A stretch of 64,000 nt of DNA. Source: Nonomuraea guangzhouensis. Its GTDB lineage: Bacteria > Actinomycetota > Actinomycetes > Streptosporangiales > Streptosporangiaceae. Location: assembly GCF_019396345.1 (NCBI RefSeq), contig NZ_JAHKRM010000008.1, positions 124,001 to 188,000 on the forward strand, in the 5' to 3' direction. Below the pieces are notes generated by a model. The model did not search any database, was not told where the DNA came from, and saw nothing but the letters and a program-made list of their open reading frames with translations. Below, in pieces: positions 34,387 through 43,273 of the stretch; position 1 is the stretch's first letter, and every line of letters starts with the position of its first letter. The translations under genes were made by a program, and so were the position numbers.

Positions 34387-35073
34387 GTGAATATTGACAA
34401 CAGTCCTGCCATCTGGGAGATGGTGGTCGTCCACCGCGTGTTCCGCCGTGAGTTCAGGCTGGCCCCTGAGCTCATCCGGCAGGTGGCCCCCGGCGACACC
34501 GAGCGGGCCGGCACGCTGGCCGCGTACCTGAGCGAGATGCTGACCGGCCTGCACCACCACCATGAGGCCGAGGACAAGCTGCTCTGGCCGGTGCTGCTCG
34601 GCCGGGTGCGGCTGGAGAGCGACCTCATCCACACGATGGAGGAGCAGCACGAGCGCGTCGCCGGGCACATCTCGGCGCTGGAGGAGTTGCTGCCCGCCTG
34701 GCGCGCCGAGGCCGACGCCGACCGCCGGGACCGGCTCGCCGACACGCTGCTCGACCTGCACGAGGAGCTGCTCGTCCACCTGGACCAGGAGGAGGAGCGC
34801 ATCCTGCCGCTGGTGGCCGAGCACCTGACCAAGGCCGAGTGGGACACGCTGTCGGAGTACGCCCGCGCGCAGCTGCCCAAGGACCGGCTGCTGATCCAGC
34901 TCGGCGCGCTGCTGGAGGACGCCACGCCGTGGGAGCAGGAGGCGTTTCTCGCTCTGATGCCGATGGCCGCCCGGGTCCTGTGGAGACTGGTCGGGCAGCG
35001 GCAATACCGGCGCGAATGCCAGAAAATCCGGCGTAGAACTGTTGTCGCGTTTCACGCGTCGAAACACACATGA
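34387..35073 (+). CDS. Hemerythrin HHE-domain protein
   Basis: A 228-residue protein with a four-helix hemerythrin domain. VVHRVFRREF supplies the first histidine, HHHHEAEDKLLWP the second pair, EEQHERV the third helix and HLDQEEERILP the last. This is the full di-iron ligand set, so oxygen or NO binding or redox sensing is plausible. The C-terminal 60 residues resemble other actinobacterial hemerythrin proteins. GTG at 34387 has no Shine-Dalgarno. The stop overlaps the start of the DUF4232 gene (ATGATG). Confidence 0.87.
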   Translation: MNIDNSPAIWEMVVVHRVFRREFRLAPELIRQVAPGDTERAGTLAAYLSEMLTGLHHHHEAEDKLLWPVLLGRVRLESDLIHTMEEQHERVAGHISALEELLPAWRAEADADRRDRLADTLLDLHEELLVHLDQEEERILPLVAEHLTKAEWDTLSEYARAQLPKDRLLIQLGALLEDATPWEQEAFLALMPMAARVLWRLVGQRQYRRECQKIRRRTVVAFHASKHT

Positions 35074-35567
35074 TGAAGTTGAGGATCGCCGTACTCGTGG
35101 GCGGGCTGCTGCTGGCCGGCGGCGCCGCCCCCGCCTTGGCGCAGGAGACCGCGCAGCCGGCCCAGGCTCCGGGGCGCTGCACCACGTCGCAGCTCCAGGT
35201 GCGGCTGGGCAGGGTGGACGCCGGGGCGGGCAACCGCAACGTGCCGCTGGTGTTCACCAACCGGTCGCGGGCCGCGTGCACCCTGCAGGGCTATCCCGGG
35301 CTGGTGATGTTCGACAAGCAGGGTGACGCCCTGCGGACCCGCGTCCGCCGGACGCCGGGAGCGCGGCCGAAGGTGACGCTCAAGCCTGGTGGCAGCGCCC
35401 GCGCGAACCTCCACTGGACCGTCGTGGAGACCGGCACCGAGACCACCTGTCCCGGCTCGGCCCGGCTGATGATCATCCCGCCGGACGAGCGGGCGCACAC
35501 GGAGATCCCGTTCGTCACCGACCGCGTGTGCGACCAGGGCCGACTGGACGTCACACCGATCAGGTGA
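35070..35567 (+). CDS. Secreted DUF4232-like protein
   Basis: A 165-residue exported protein. The signal peptide (KLRIAVLVGGLLLAGGAAPA) ends with ALAQ-type cleavage near residue 25. The mature part has the DUF4232 pattern: NVPLVFTNRSRAACTLQGYP, four cysteines (two disulfides likely) and a beta-sandwich outline. The function of the family is unknown; members are cell-wall or secreted proteins in actinomycetes. Its ATG lies inside the hemerythrin stop, so the genes are co-translated. Confidence 0.85.
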   Translation: MMKLRIAVLVGGLLLAGGAAPALAQETAQPAQAPGRCTTSQLQVRLGRVDAGAGNRNVPLVFTNRSRAACTLQGYPGLVMFDKQGDALRTRVRRTPGARPKVTLKPGGSARANLHWTVVETGTETTCPGSARLMIIPPDERAHTEIPFVTDRVCDQGRLDVTPIR

Positions 35568-35610
35568 CCGACCGGCGCGGGCGCGGCCGTGCAGGGGTGG
35601 GGTGGGGTGG

Positions 35611-36555
35611 CTAGCGGCTGACGCCGTCGGCGGGGCGCTGGAGCAGGTTCAGGTCGGCCCGGCTGGGCAGGCTCTCCCAGTCGCCCTGCGAGGTCACCGC
35701 GAACGCCCCGGCCGCGCACGCCGTGCGCAGCCGCTGCTCGGCGTCCGCGCCGGCCAGCCAGTCAGCGAGCCACCCGGCCGCGAACGCGTCCCCGGCGCCC
35801 ACCGGGTCGACCTCCGTCACCTGGAACGGCCGAGCCTGCCGCACCGAGCCGCCGGAGAACTCCAGCGCCCCCTCGGCACCCGACTTGACCAGCACGTGCC
35901 CGGGACCGAGCGAGGCCAGCGCCTTGGCCAGGTCGGCGGCGTCTTCGACATCGGCGATCAGCCGGCCCTCCGGCACGGTCGCGAACAGCACGTCCACGTC
36001 GCCGACCGTCTCGCGTAGCCAGGCGCCTGCCTCCTCGGGCGTCCACAGCGCCCGGCGGTAGTTGATGTCCAGCGACACGAACACCCCGGCCGCCCGGGCC
36101 ACGGCGATCGCCTGCCGTACGGTCTCGCGCGCGGACGCCGACAGAGCCGGAGTGATCGCGGAGACGTGCAGCACCCGGGCGGTCTCGATGAGCGTGGGGT
36201 CTAGGTCGCCGGGCGTGAGTCGGGAGGCGGCACTCTTCGCCCGGTAGTAGCGGACGTCGACGAGGTCGGCCGTCCGCCGGCCCTTGATCATCAGCCCGGT
36301 CGGCGCGTCCGGGTCGGTGATCGCCCGGACGTCGACGCCCTCACCCTGGAGCGTGAAGCGGATCAGCTCGCCGAACTCGTCGGCCCCGACCCGGCTGATC
36401 CAGGTGGCGCTGTGGCCCAGGCGGGTGACGCCGATGGCGACGTTCGACTCGGCGCCGCCGACACCCAGGTCGAAGTCGCGGGCGAACCGCAGCGGACCGG
36501 TGCGCCGGGCCGCGAACAGCGCCATCGTCTCACCGAAGGTCACCAGATCGGTCAT
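35611..36555 (-). CDS. PfkB-family sugar kinase, probable 2-keto-3-deoxygluconate kinase
   Basis: A 314-residue ribokinase-fold enzyme. The first PfkB signature is GGAESNVAIGVTRLG, and the second DPVGAGDAFAAGW carries the catalytic aspartate and anion hole. FGETMALF and VRYYRAKSAAS resemble KdgK proteins, which phosphorylate 2-keto-3-deoxygluconate. ATG at 36555 follows AAGG. No Entner-Doudoroff or uronate genes are adjacent, although the DapA-family aldolase 2 kb away could make related keto-acids. Confidence 0.87.
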   Translation of the reverse strand: MTDLVTFGETMALFAARRTGPLRFARDFDLGVGGAESNVAIGVTRLGHSATWISRVGADEFGELIRFTLQGEGVDVRAITDPDAPTGLMIKGRRTADLVDVRYYRAKSAASRLTPGDLDPTLIETARVLHVSAITPALSASARETVRQAIAVARAAGVFVSLDINYRRALWTPEEAGAWLRETVGDVDVLFATVPEGRLIADVEDAADLAKALASLGPGHVLVKSGAEGALEFSGGSVRQARPFQVTEVDPVGAGDAFAAGWLADWLAGADAEQRLRTACAAGAFAVTSQGDWESLPSRADLNLLQRPADGVSR

Positions 36556-36609
36556 AAGCCAGCCTTCCGGGCGGTGCGGGCGGACCGGCGCAGCGTACCT
36601 CACGGGCTC

Positions 36610-37710
36610 TCAGGTCCTGGACGGATTGTCGAAGATCGCGAGATCGTGCTGGTCCTCCGGCGCCAGGAACTCCAGCAGCCGGGTCCCCTCCTCGATCACC
36701 GCGTCAAAGTCGGAGATCGGCCCCCACCGGTGGATGCCGAGCGTCGAGATGCCCTTGGCCCGGCGCACCGTCCAGTCGCCCACCGGGAACCCGTCGACCA
36801 GGATGATGCGCGGCACCACGTTCGTGCCCATGAAGCCGCCCAGCGCCGTGGCCGCCGCCTCGGTGATGACCCTCGACCGGTCGGCGTGCGACAGGAAGAG
36901 GTTGTCGAAGTCGTACATCAGCCGTACCGGCGCCGGCGTGTCCTCGCCGGGCCGTATCGCGTCCGGCAGGTCGTACAGCGTCCGGCCCGACGCGTCGCGG
37001 AACCGGACCAGGTCCATGGACTCCACCACCTCGCCCAGCCGGGTCAGCCCCGACCAGGTCTGCACGTCCATGACCGAGGCCGGCCCGAACGCCGTGAGGT
37101 AGCGCACCACCAGCTCGGCCGCCGTCATCGGGGGCACCGACAGTCCGAGCCACGATTCGGCGCTGGTGTGCGCGACCGGGCCGGCCTGGCCCCACAGCCC
37201 GCGGGGCGGCACCTGCACCAGCGGCACCAGCCACCGCACCCCCTGCCCCAGCGCGTGCGGGTCGTTGTCCGGCCACCGCTCGGCCAGGGCCTTCCCGAGC
37301 TGGGCGAAGGTCATCGGCCGGGCTTCGAGCAGCGCCCGGCCGGCTGTGGCGAGCTCGTCGAGGTCCACCCCGCGCAGGCGTTTGCCGAACGTGCTCCTGG
37401 TCATCCGCTCGGTGACGATCTGCACCAGCGGCCGCATGGCGAGGCAGTCACGCGCGCTCACCAGGTGGATCGTCGAGCGCTGCAACGCGATGCGGACGAG
37501 CGCCCGCGAGGCCAGCAGGTCGGAGGCGGCCTTGGCCTGGAAGCCCGCGACGCGGTTCCACAGGCCGGTGTACCAGGTGTGCGGGGTCTGCGCCTGGAGC
37601 CCGCCGAGGCGCTCGACGACGTCGAGCACGGGCAGGTCCGTACGGCGGAGCAGCAACTGCCGGTCGAGGGTGGCCCGGTTGAGTGCCCGACGGCTGAGAA
37701 GGGGGTCCAT
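36610..37710 (-). CDS. Winged-helix HTH_42 protein, AlkZ-like DNA glycosylase candidate
   Basis: A 366-residue protein of the HTH_42 superfamily (formerly DUF1006), with tandem winged helices. The N-terminal LGGLQAQ gives a Q39-A40-Q41 motif in the position of the QxQ catalytic motif of AlkZ/YcaQ DNA glycosylases, which unhook crosslinked or alkylated bases. GLWNRV and the later WTVRRAKG are family landmarks. Activity is inferred. It starts just before the clostripain-gene terminator and is probably a separate transcript. Confidence 0.78.
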   Translation of the reverse strand: MDPLLSRRALNRATLDRQLLLRRTDLPVLDVVERLGGLQAQTPHTWYTGLWNRVAGFQAKAASDLLASRALVRIALQRSTIHLVSARDCLAMRPLVQIVTERMTRSTFGKRLRGVDLDELATAGRALLEARPMTFAQLGKALAERWPDNDPHALGQGVRWLVPLVQVPPRGLWGQAGPVAHTSAESWLGLSVPPMTAAELVVRYLTAFGPASVMDVQTWSGLTRLGEVVESMDLVRFRDASGRTLYDLPDAIRPGEDTPAPVRLMYDFDNLFLSHADRSRVITEAAATALGGFMGTNVVPRIILVDGFPVGDWTVRRAKGISTLGIHRWGPISDFDAVIEEGTRLLEFLAPEDQHDLAIFDNPSRT

Positions 37711-37723
37711 GCGACACAAGGTA

Positions 37724-37760
37724 GGGGCTATCGCGGCCGGTCCCTGGCCGCGATAGCCCC
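37724..37760 (-). terminator. Strong hairpin terminator
   Basis: GGGGCTATCGCGGCC (37724-37738), a seven-base loop and its perfect 15-bp complement (37746-37760) lie 25 bp past the stop of the clostripain-type gene, reading on the minus strand. No U-tract is present, as is usual in actinomycetes. Confidence 0.85.
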
Positions 37761-37784
37761 GATGTCACCGGCACCGTCGCCGGA

Positions 37785-39353
37785 TCATGGTCGGCGTGGT
37801 CTCCTCCCGCCGATGCCCCGGGCGTCGGCGTATTCCTTGAGGAACCTGTCCCATTCGGTGTCCCGGGCGATCTGCAGGTCCGCGTAGTACGGGGAGATCG
37901 TCCGCTCCATCGGGAAGTACGCGCTGAGCCCGCCGCAGTCCTCCACCTTGGCGCCCTGCCGGTCCTCGTGGATGACGAAACCGCCCGGGTTGTGCAGGGC
38001 GATCATCTTGTCCGCGACGGAGGCCAGCGTGGGGTCCGTCCGGGTGTCGGCGATCAGCGCCAGGCAGAGCGTACGCAGGTCGATCAGCGACCGGTCGGTG
38101 TGGAACCGGGTGGCGACCGACTGCACGCTGTCCACGACCGACCGGTTGGCGTGCACCTGCCCGCGCAGGGACTCGGCGAGGGTCTCGAACTCCCGCATGA
38201 ACTCCTCGATCCGCGTCGCGTCCACCGCGCACTGCGTGACGGTCGTCGGACTGGCCCGGTAGGACCGCAGGTACTCCTCGACGACGGTCCGGCCGAGGTC
38301 CCTGGCGTCCATCCGCGGGTTGCCCGCGAGCGTGGTGAGGATCTCCGTGTACGGCCAGCCCTCGTTGGGCTCCGTCTCCTCCGAGCCCACCACGACGCCG
38401 ACGTGCTCGCGGATCTGGTAGCACACCTCCAGACAGCTCATCAGGCAGGCGTCCATGCCCAGCAGGTCGATCGGCCGGCCCAGGTCGGTGTGCAGCTGCC
38501 GCAGCACGTTGTACAGCTCGACGGTGTCCATCGAGTGCAGCGTGCCGTCGTCGCTGGAGATGGCCCGGGCGTGGCCGGTGGGCAGGGTCAGGAGCCGGCG
38601 CAGGGACGTGGAGAACACGCACTTGCTGATCTCGGGCGTCTCGGTCAGCCGGGCCAGCTCGGAGAACGACGGCTCGCCCTCGGCCGGGGCGGCGCGGGGC
38701 ACCCGCCGGATGTAGCCCTGCTCGACGTCGCGCCGCACGGCCCGTCCCCTGACCTGCGTGTAGAGCTGGTTCAGGTCGTCCGGGCCCCAGCCGCCGCCGT
38801 GGTTCCAGATCACCAGCGCGTAGCGCTCGGCGGGCGCGCGCCTGACGGTCCAGCGGGCGAAGTCGACGAGCGTCTGCGGATGGCCGGAGTCGACCGGGGG
38901 AGCGAGCTCCTCGACCAGGTCCCGCGTGCCTCCCGGGCTGAGCTCCATGTGCTGGGCCCGGCCCTGGATGCCATGGCGTTTGACGAAGGCGGTGACCCGG
39001 ACGCCGTTGTACGACGCGAGGGCGCGCAGCTCCTCAAGATCCCGGCCGGCCGCGTCGGACAGGCTGTTGTTGCCCGCCATGTAGACCATGAACGTCCACG
39101 GGGCCGGTCCCCGGGGCGTGCTCTCCTGCTCGGCGGGGTCGCTGCGGGTCTCCCCGAGCGCCCGCCAGGTGGCGGCACCCGCGATGCCGTCGGCGGGGAT
39201 CCGATGGCGCTGCTGGAAGCCGAGCACCGCGCCGTAGGTCGAGCCGCCGAAGTAGCCGTCGGCCTGGATGCGGTAGCCGCGGCTGCGCAGCAGTTCCTGG
39301 AGCCGCCGGACCTCTTCTCCTCTGCTGCCGAGCCGCAGCGGGGTCTCGGCCAT
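37785..39353 (-). CDS. Clostripain-family (C11) cysteine protease with peptidoglycan-binding domain
   Basis: A 522-residue protein. Residues 1-70 form a PG_binding_1 domain (LRLGSRGEEVRRLQELLRSR). The rest is a peptidase C11 domain with the catalytic histidine in VIWNHGGGW and cysteine in GMDACLMSC. C11 enzymes cut after arginine or lysine and are usually autoactivated. No signal peptide is visible, which is odd for a wall-binding protease. ATG at 39353 shares a base with the upstream stop (TGATG), tying it to the uncharacterised partner gene. Confidence 0.88.
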   Translation of the reverse strand: MAETPLRLGSRGEEVRRLQELLRSRGYRIQADGYFGGSTYGAVLGFQQRHRIPADGIAGAATWRALGETRSDPAEQESTPRGPAPWTFMVYMAGNNSLSDAAGRDLEELRALASYNGVRVTAFVKRHGIQGRAQHMELSPGGTRDLVEELAPPVDSGHPQTLVDFARWTVRRAPAERYALVIWNHGGGWGPDDLNQLYTQVRGRAVRRDVEQGYIRRVPRAAPAEGEPSFSELARLTETPEISKCVFSTSLRRLLTLPTGHARAISSDDGTLHSMDTVELYNVLRQLHTDLGRPIDLLGMDACLMSCLEVCYQIREHVGVVVGSEETEPNEGWPYTEILTTLAGNPRMDARDLGRTVVEEYLRSYRASPTTVTQCAVDATRIEEFMREFETLAESLRGQVHANRSVVDSVQSVATRFHTDRSLIDLRTLCLALIADTRTDPTLASVADKMIALHNPGGFVIHEDRQGAKVEDCGGLSAYFPMERTISPYYADLQIARDTEWDRFLKEYADARGIGGRRPRRP

Positions 39354-40333
39354 CAGCCGGCTGCCCAGTGGAAGGTGAAGCACTTGGCGTCGGGCGACAG
39401 GTCGCCGGTCGGGATGACGTACATCGGGGTGTGGACGCCGAACATCTTGGCCTTCCACAGCACGATGCTGCCGCCCGTCTGGACGGACCTGGAGTCGAAC
39501 CCGGCCTGGTCCGCGCCGCCGGTCTCGACGAAGCAGATCTGCCGATCGGTGTCGTCGGTGACCTGCACGCCCTTCCACCACAGGCCGTGGGGGGCGGTGC
39601 TGACGCGGACCTCGGTGGTGCCGGGCGGCGCCGGCGTCTCGGTCAGGTAGATCACGTCGCCGTCGTGCATGCGGTGGCCGTTGAGCAGGTCGTTCCTGCT
39701 GATGCGGATCAGCTGGAACAGGCCGCGGCCGGGCATCCGCTCGTAGCGGACGGGCGAGCGCTGGTCGCCGTGCACGATGGCGAGCAGCTCGGGCAGCGCG
39801 GACACGATGGCGGGCAGCACGGCCTGCGTGATCGGCCCGAAGAAGCGCTGGTTGAGCTCCCGGTCGGTGACGCGTACCGGCTGCTCGCCGCGGTGGCCGG
39901 CCATGTTCTGCAGCAGGCCAGGCAGGAGCTGCACGACGATCGGCGCGAGCGTGCCGACGAGCTGCGGCGCGAACTGGAGGAAGCGGTCCTCCTCGTTCTG
40001 GTCGATGTCCGGCTTGGGCGGGCCGAACGAGAGCAGCTGCTCGACGAGCGGCGGCATGAGCGCCTGTACGGTCGGTACGGCCACGGAGATGAGATCCATG
40101 AACGACCGGTCCGTCGCCAACTGCGACGGCATGGGGAAGAAGGGGCTCTGCTGCGTGAGGTTCCGCTGTTCCGCGACGGGCCAGGCCGGCATCGGCGGCG
40201 TGGCGATCGGGGGCGCGCCGAACTGGTTGGCGGCCGGATAGGTCAGCTGGAGGTTCTGGAGGATGGTGGGAAGGAGCACATTGAGCATCCGTGCTTCCGT
40301 TCCCCGCTGCTCCTCAGCGATGTAGGACGGCAT
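39353..40333 (-). CDS. Uncharacterised protein co-translated with the clostripain-type protease
   Basis: About 326 residues; no family recognised. The middle is hydrophobic and proline-rich (VPTVQALMPPLVEQLLSFG, then QLVGTLAPIVVQLLPGLLQN) with amphipathic helices. The C-terminal 130 residues look like a beta-sandwich (GDVIYLTETPAPPGTTEVRV, HGLWWKGVQVTD, MYVIPTG). No signal peptide is visible. ATG at 40333 follows GGGAG. In-frame ATGs at 40360 and 40402 are possible. The one-base overlap with the protease gene suggests a complex, substrate or inhibitor, which is an inference. Confidence 0.72.
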   Translation of the reverse strand: MPSYIAEEQRGTEARMLNVLLPTILQNLQLTYPAANQFGAPPIATPPMPAWPVAEQRNLTQQSPFFPMPSQLATDRSFMDLISVAVPTVQALMPPLVEQLLSFGPPKPDIDQNEEDRFLQFAPQLVGTLAPIVVQLLPGLLQNMAGHRGEQPVRVTDRELNQRFFGPITQAVLPAIVSALPELLAIVHGDQRSPVRYERMPGRGLFQLIRISRNDLLNGHRMHDGDVIYLTETPAPPGTTEVRVSTAPHGLWWKGVQVTDDTDRQICFVETGGADQAGFDSRSVQTGGSIVLWKAKMFGVHTPMYVIPTGDLSPDAKCFTFHWAAG

Positions 40334-40527
40334 GTCATCTCCCGGCGTCTTTGGCGGCATTCGTCCTCGTTGGACGCTATGAACGGTGGTCACTTCGGAC
40401 ATCCGGGAACGCCCTGGGGATAACCCCGGGGCTCCTCCCTAGGGATCGAATCGGGTGACTCAGGCCAAACAGTGACTAGACGCTCGGCGGCCTAAGGCTC
40501 ACCATGAGTTGGTCTGGGGGTGAGTCC

Positions 40528-43269
40528 ATGACAGCCCGCGCCGTACTCACCGGACCAGAGCGCTCCCGCGACGAGCAGTTCGTCGGCCGAGGCCGGGAGC
40601 TGGCGGTCCTTCACGCCCAGCTCGGCCGCGCCTTCGAGAGCCGGTCCGGTCTGGTGGTGGTGGAGGGACCTGCGGGGATCGGCAAGACCGCGCTGGTGCA
40701 CGAGTTCCTCGCCAACGTCGAAAGAGCGCTGGTTCTGGATGTGAGCGGAGAGGAGAGCGAGGCCGAACTGCCGTACGGGGTGCTGGGCCAGCTCGGTGCC
40801 CAGGCCCAGCCCGTACCGGAGCCGCTGGCCCAGTTGCCGTCCATGGGCGAGCCCGAGCACCCCGACCCGCTGGTGGTCGGGGCGGCGCTGCTCGACCTGC
40901 TCCGCCAGCTCCAGCGGGTGGCCCCGGTGGTCATGGTGGTCGACGGCGGCGGCTGGGCGGACCTGCTGTCGCTGCAGGCGCTGACGTTCGCGCTGCGCAG
41001 GCTGCGTAACGACCGGGTGCTCGCCATCGTCATCGCCAGGGAGAGCGACCATCCCCGGCTGCCCGACGGCCTGCGCCGGCTGCTGCGCGGCAGCTCCGCG
41101 CTCCGCCTGCCGCTCGGCGGGCTGAGCGTGCGTGAGCTGCAGGCGCTGAGCGGGCGGCTCGGCCCGGTGCGCCTGACGCCCCAGGCGGCCGAGCGGCTGC
41201 ACCGGCACACCAAGGGGGTACCGCTGCACGTCCGCGCGCTGCTCCAGCAGGTACGCCCGGAGACCCTGGCCGACGTGGACGCCCCGCTGCCCGCACCCCG
41301 GTCCTACACCGCCCTGGTACGCGGCCGGCTGGCCAAGTGCGGCCCGCCGGCCCAGCGGCTGGTCACCGCGGCCGCGGTGCTCGGCACCTCGGCCCCGCTG
41401 CACCTGGTGGCCCGGATGGCCGAGCTGGACGAGCCGCTCCCCGCCCTGGAGCAGGCCGTCGCCGTCGGCCTGCTCGTCGAATGGCGCACCGGCGCCGGGG
41501 TGTCGCTCGGCTTCCCCAATCCGCTGGTCAGGGCCGCCATCTACGACGATCTCGGCCCGGCCACCCGGCGCCGGCTGCACCTGCTGGCCGCCGACCTCGT
41601 CGCCGACGTGGTGCACCGGCTGCATCACCGGCTCTCGGCCGCAGACCGGGTGGACGACGCGCTGGTGGGCGAGGTGGCCGAGATCGGGCGCAGCCAGGCC
41701 GCGGCCGGGCTCTGGTCGAACGCCTGCGGCTGCCTGGCGCGGGCCGTACAGCTCACCCAGGAGGGGACCGAGCGGGACCGGCTCATCGCGGAGGCCGTGG
41801 AGGCGCTCGTCGCGGCCGGCCGGCCGGGTGAGGCGGCCGAGCTGGCCGCGCAGGTGGCGCCCGCTGCCGATCCCGGGGTGCGCGACTACGCGCTCGGGTC
41901 CGTGGCGCTGGTCAACGGGCGGCTCGACGAGGCGGGCAGGCACCTCGACACCGCCTGGCCGCACGCCAAGCGGCAGTGCGGGCTGGCGGCCGGGATCGCC
42001 GGTCGGCAGGCCATGGCCGCGCTCGCGGGCGGGCGCGGCGCCGACGCGGTGCGCTGGGCCGAGCAGGCCGGCGGCGACCTGGTGCGGTTCGCCGAGCTCG
42101 TCGGGCTGGGACTGGCCGGTCGTGTGGAGGAGGGGCTGGCGCGCTCCGGCAATCTGCCCGCCGCCGCGCAGAGCGACTCCGGCGAGCTCGACGCGCTGCT
42201 CGGCCGGGGCATGCTGCGCCTGTGGAGTGACGATCTCTCAGGAGCGCACGAGGACCTGGCCGGCGTGCTGGCCGTGGGAAACGGCCGCTCCGCGGCCTTC
42301 CAGCTGCTGGTGGAGACCGCGCTGGCCCAGGTTGACTACCGGCTGGGGCGGTGGGACGAGGCCGTCATGCACGCCGAGTCCGGCGCGCTGGCCGCCGACG
42401 ACTTCGGCCAGCTCTGGCTGGCCGCCTACGCGCACGCCGTGGCCGCGCTGGTGCCCGCCGCCCGTGGCGAGTGGGACCGCGCCACCGCCCACGTACGCGC
42501 CGCCCGCGCCGCGGGCCACCCGGACAACCTCATCGCCCAGCTCAGTACGGCCAGCGCCGACGGCCTGGCCGCCACGGCCCGCGGCGACCACGAAGCGGTG
42601 ATCGCCGCGCTCACCCCGCTGACCAGGACGCACCTGCCCTGGGAACCGGCGATGGCGTTCTGGCCGGGGCTCCTGGCCGACGCGCTGGTCAATGCCGGCG
42701 ACCCGGACGAGGCCGAGAACGTGCTCGGGCCGTGGGAGCGGCAGGCGAGGGACCAGGAGCGGCGCAGCGCGCTGGCCGCCACCGCCCGTGCCAGGGCCGC
42801 GCTGCAGGCCGCCAGGCACGCCTCGGTCGAGGCCGAGTCCGCGTTCCAGACCGCGCTCGAGCACTCGGCCAAGGTCGACATGCCGTTCGAGGAGGCCAGG
42901 ATCCAGCTCGCCTACGGTACGTTCCTGCGGCGCAGGGGGCGCCGGGCCGCCGCGGCCGAGCAACTGGAGGCGGCCCAGGTCACGCTCTCCAGGCTGGGCG
43001 CGCTGCCGTACCTGGAGCAGTGCGGTCTGGAGCTGGCCGCGAGCGGCCGGTCGGCGCCGCGCCCACGGGACACGGCGCGGCTCGGGCTGACCCCGCAGGA
43101 GCACACCGTGGCGGTGCTGATCAGCCGCGGGCTGACGAACCGGCAGGCCGCGCGGAAACTGGTGCTCAGCGTCAAGACCGTCGAGTACCACCTGAGCCAC
43201 ATCTACACCAAGCTCGGCATCACCTCGCGTACCGCGCTGATCGGCCGGCTGAGCGATCTTCGGGAGTAA
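40528..43269 (+). CDS. LAL-type LuxR regulator (large ATP-binding)
   Basis: A 913-residue MalT-like regulator. The N-terminal AAA ATPase has Walker A GPAGIGKT at residues 47-54 and Walker B VVMVVDGG near 135. A long TPR-like helical region (about 330-830) follows, then a LuxR HTH at the C-terminus (LTPQEHTVAVLISRGLTNRQ, KTVEYHLSHIYTKLGI). ATG at 40528 follows GGGGGTGA; ATG at 40504 with AAGG is an alternative. LAL proteins activate pathway or transport genes. No dedicated target is evident nearby. Confidence 0.92.
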   Translation: MTARAVLTGPERSRDEQFVGRGRELAVLHAQLGRAFESRSGLVVVEGPAGIGKTALVHEFLANVERALVLDVSGEESEAELPYGVLGQLGAQAQPVPEPLAQLPSMGEPEHPDPLVVGAALLDLLRQLQRVAPVVMVVDGGGWADLLSLQALTFALRRLRNDRVLAIVIARESDHPRLPDGLRRLLRGSSALRLPLGGLSVRELQALSGRLGPVRLTPQAAERLHRHTKGVPLHVRALLQQVRPETLADVDAPLPAPRSYTALVRGRLAKCGPPAQRLVTAAAVLGTSAPLHLVARMAELDEPLPALEQAVAVGLLVEWRTGAGVSLGFPNPLVRAAIYDDLGPATRRRLHLLAADLVADVVHRLHHRLSAADRVDDALVGEVAEIGRSQAAAGLWSNACGCLARAVQLTQEGTERDRLIAEAVEALVAAGRPGEAAELAAQVAPAADPGVRDYALGSVALVNGRLDEAGRHLDTAWPHAKRQCGLAAGIAGRQAMAALAGGRGADAVRWAEQAGGDLVRFAELVGLGLAGRVEEGLARSGNLPAAAQSDSGELDALLGRGMLRLWSDDLSGAHEDLAGVLAVGNGRSAAFQLLVETALAQVDYRLGRWDEAVMHAESGALAADDFGQLWLAAYAHAVAALVPAARGEWDRATAHVRAARAAGHPDNLIAQLSTASADGLAATARGDHEAVIAALTPLTRTHLPWEPAMAFWPGLLADALVNAGDPDEAENVLGPWERQARDQERRSALAATARARAALQAARHASVEAESAFQTALEHSAKVDMPFEEARIQLAYGTFLRRRGRRAAAAEQLEAAQVTLSRLGALPYLEQCGLELAASGRSAPRPRDTARLGLTPQEHTVAVLISRGLTNRQAARKLVLSVKTVEYHLSHIYTKLGITSRTALIGRLSDLRE

Positions 43270-43273
43270 GGGA

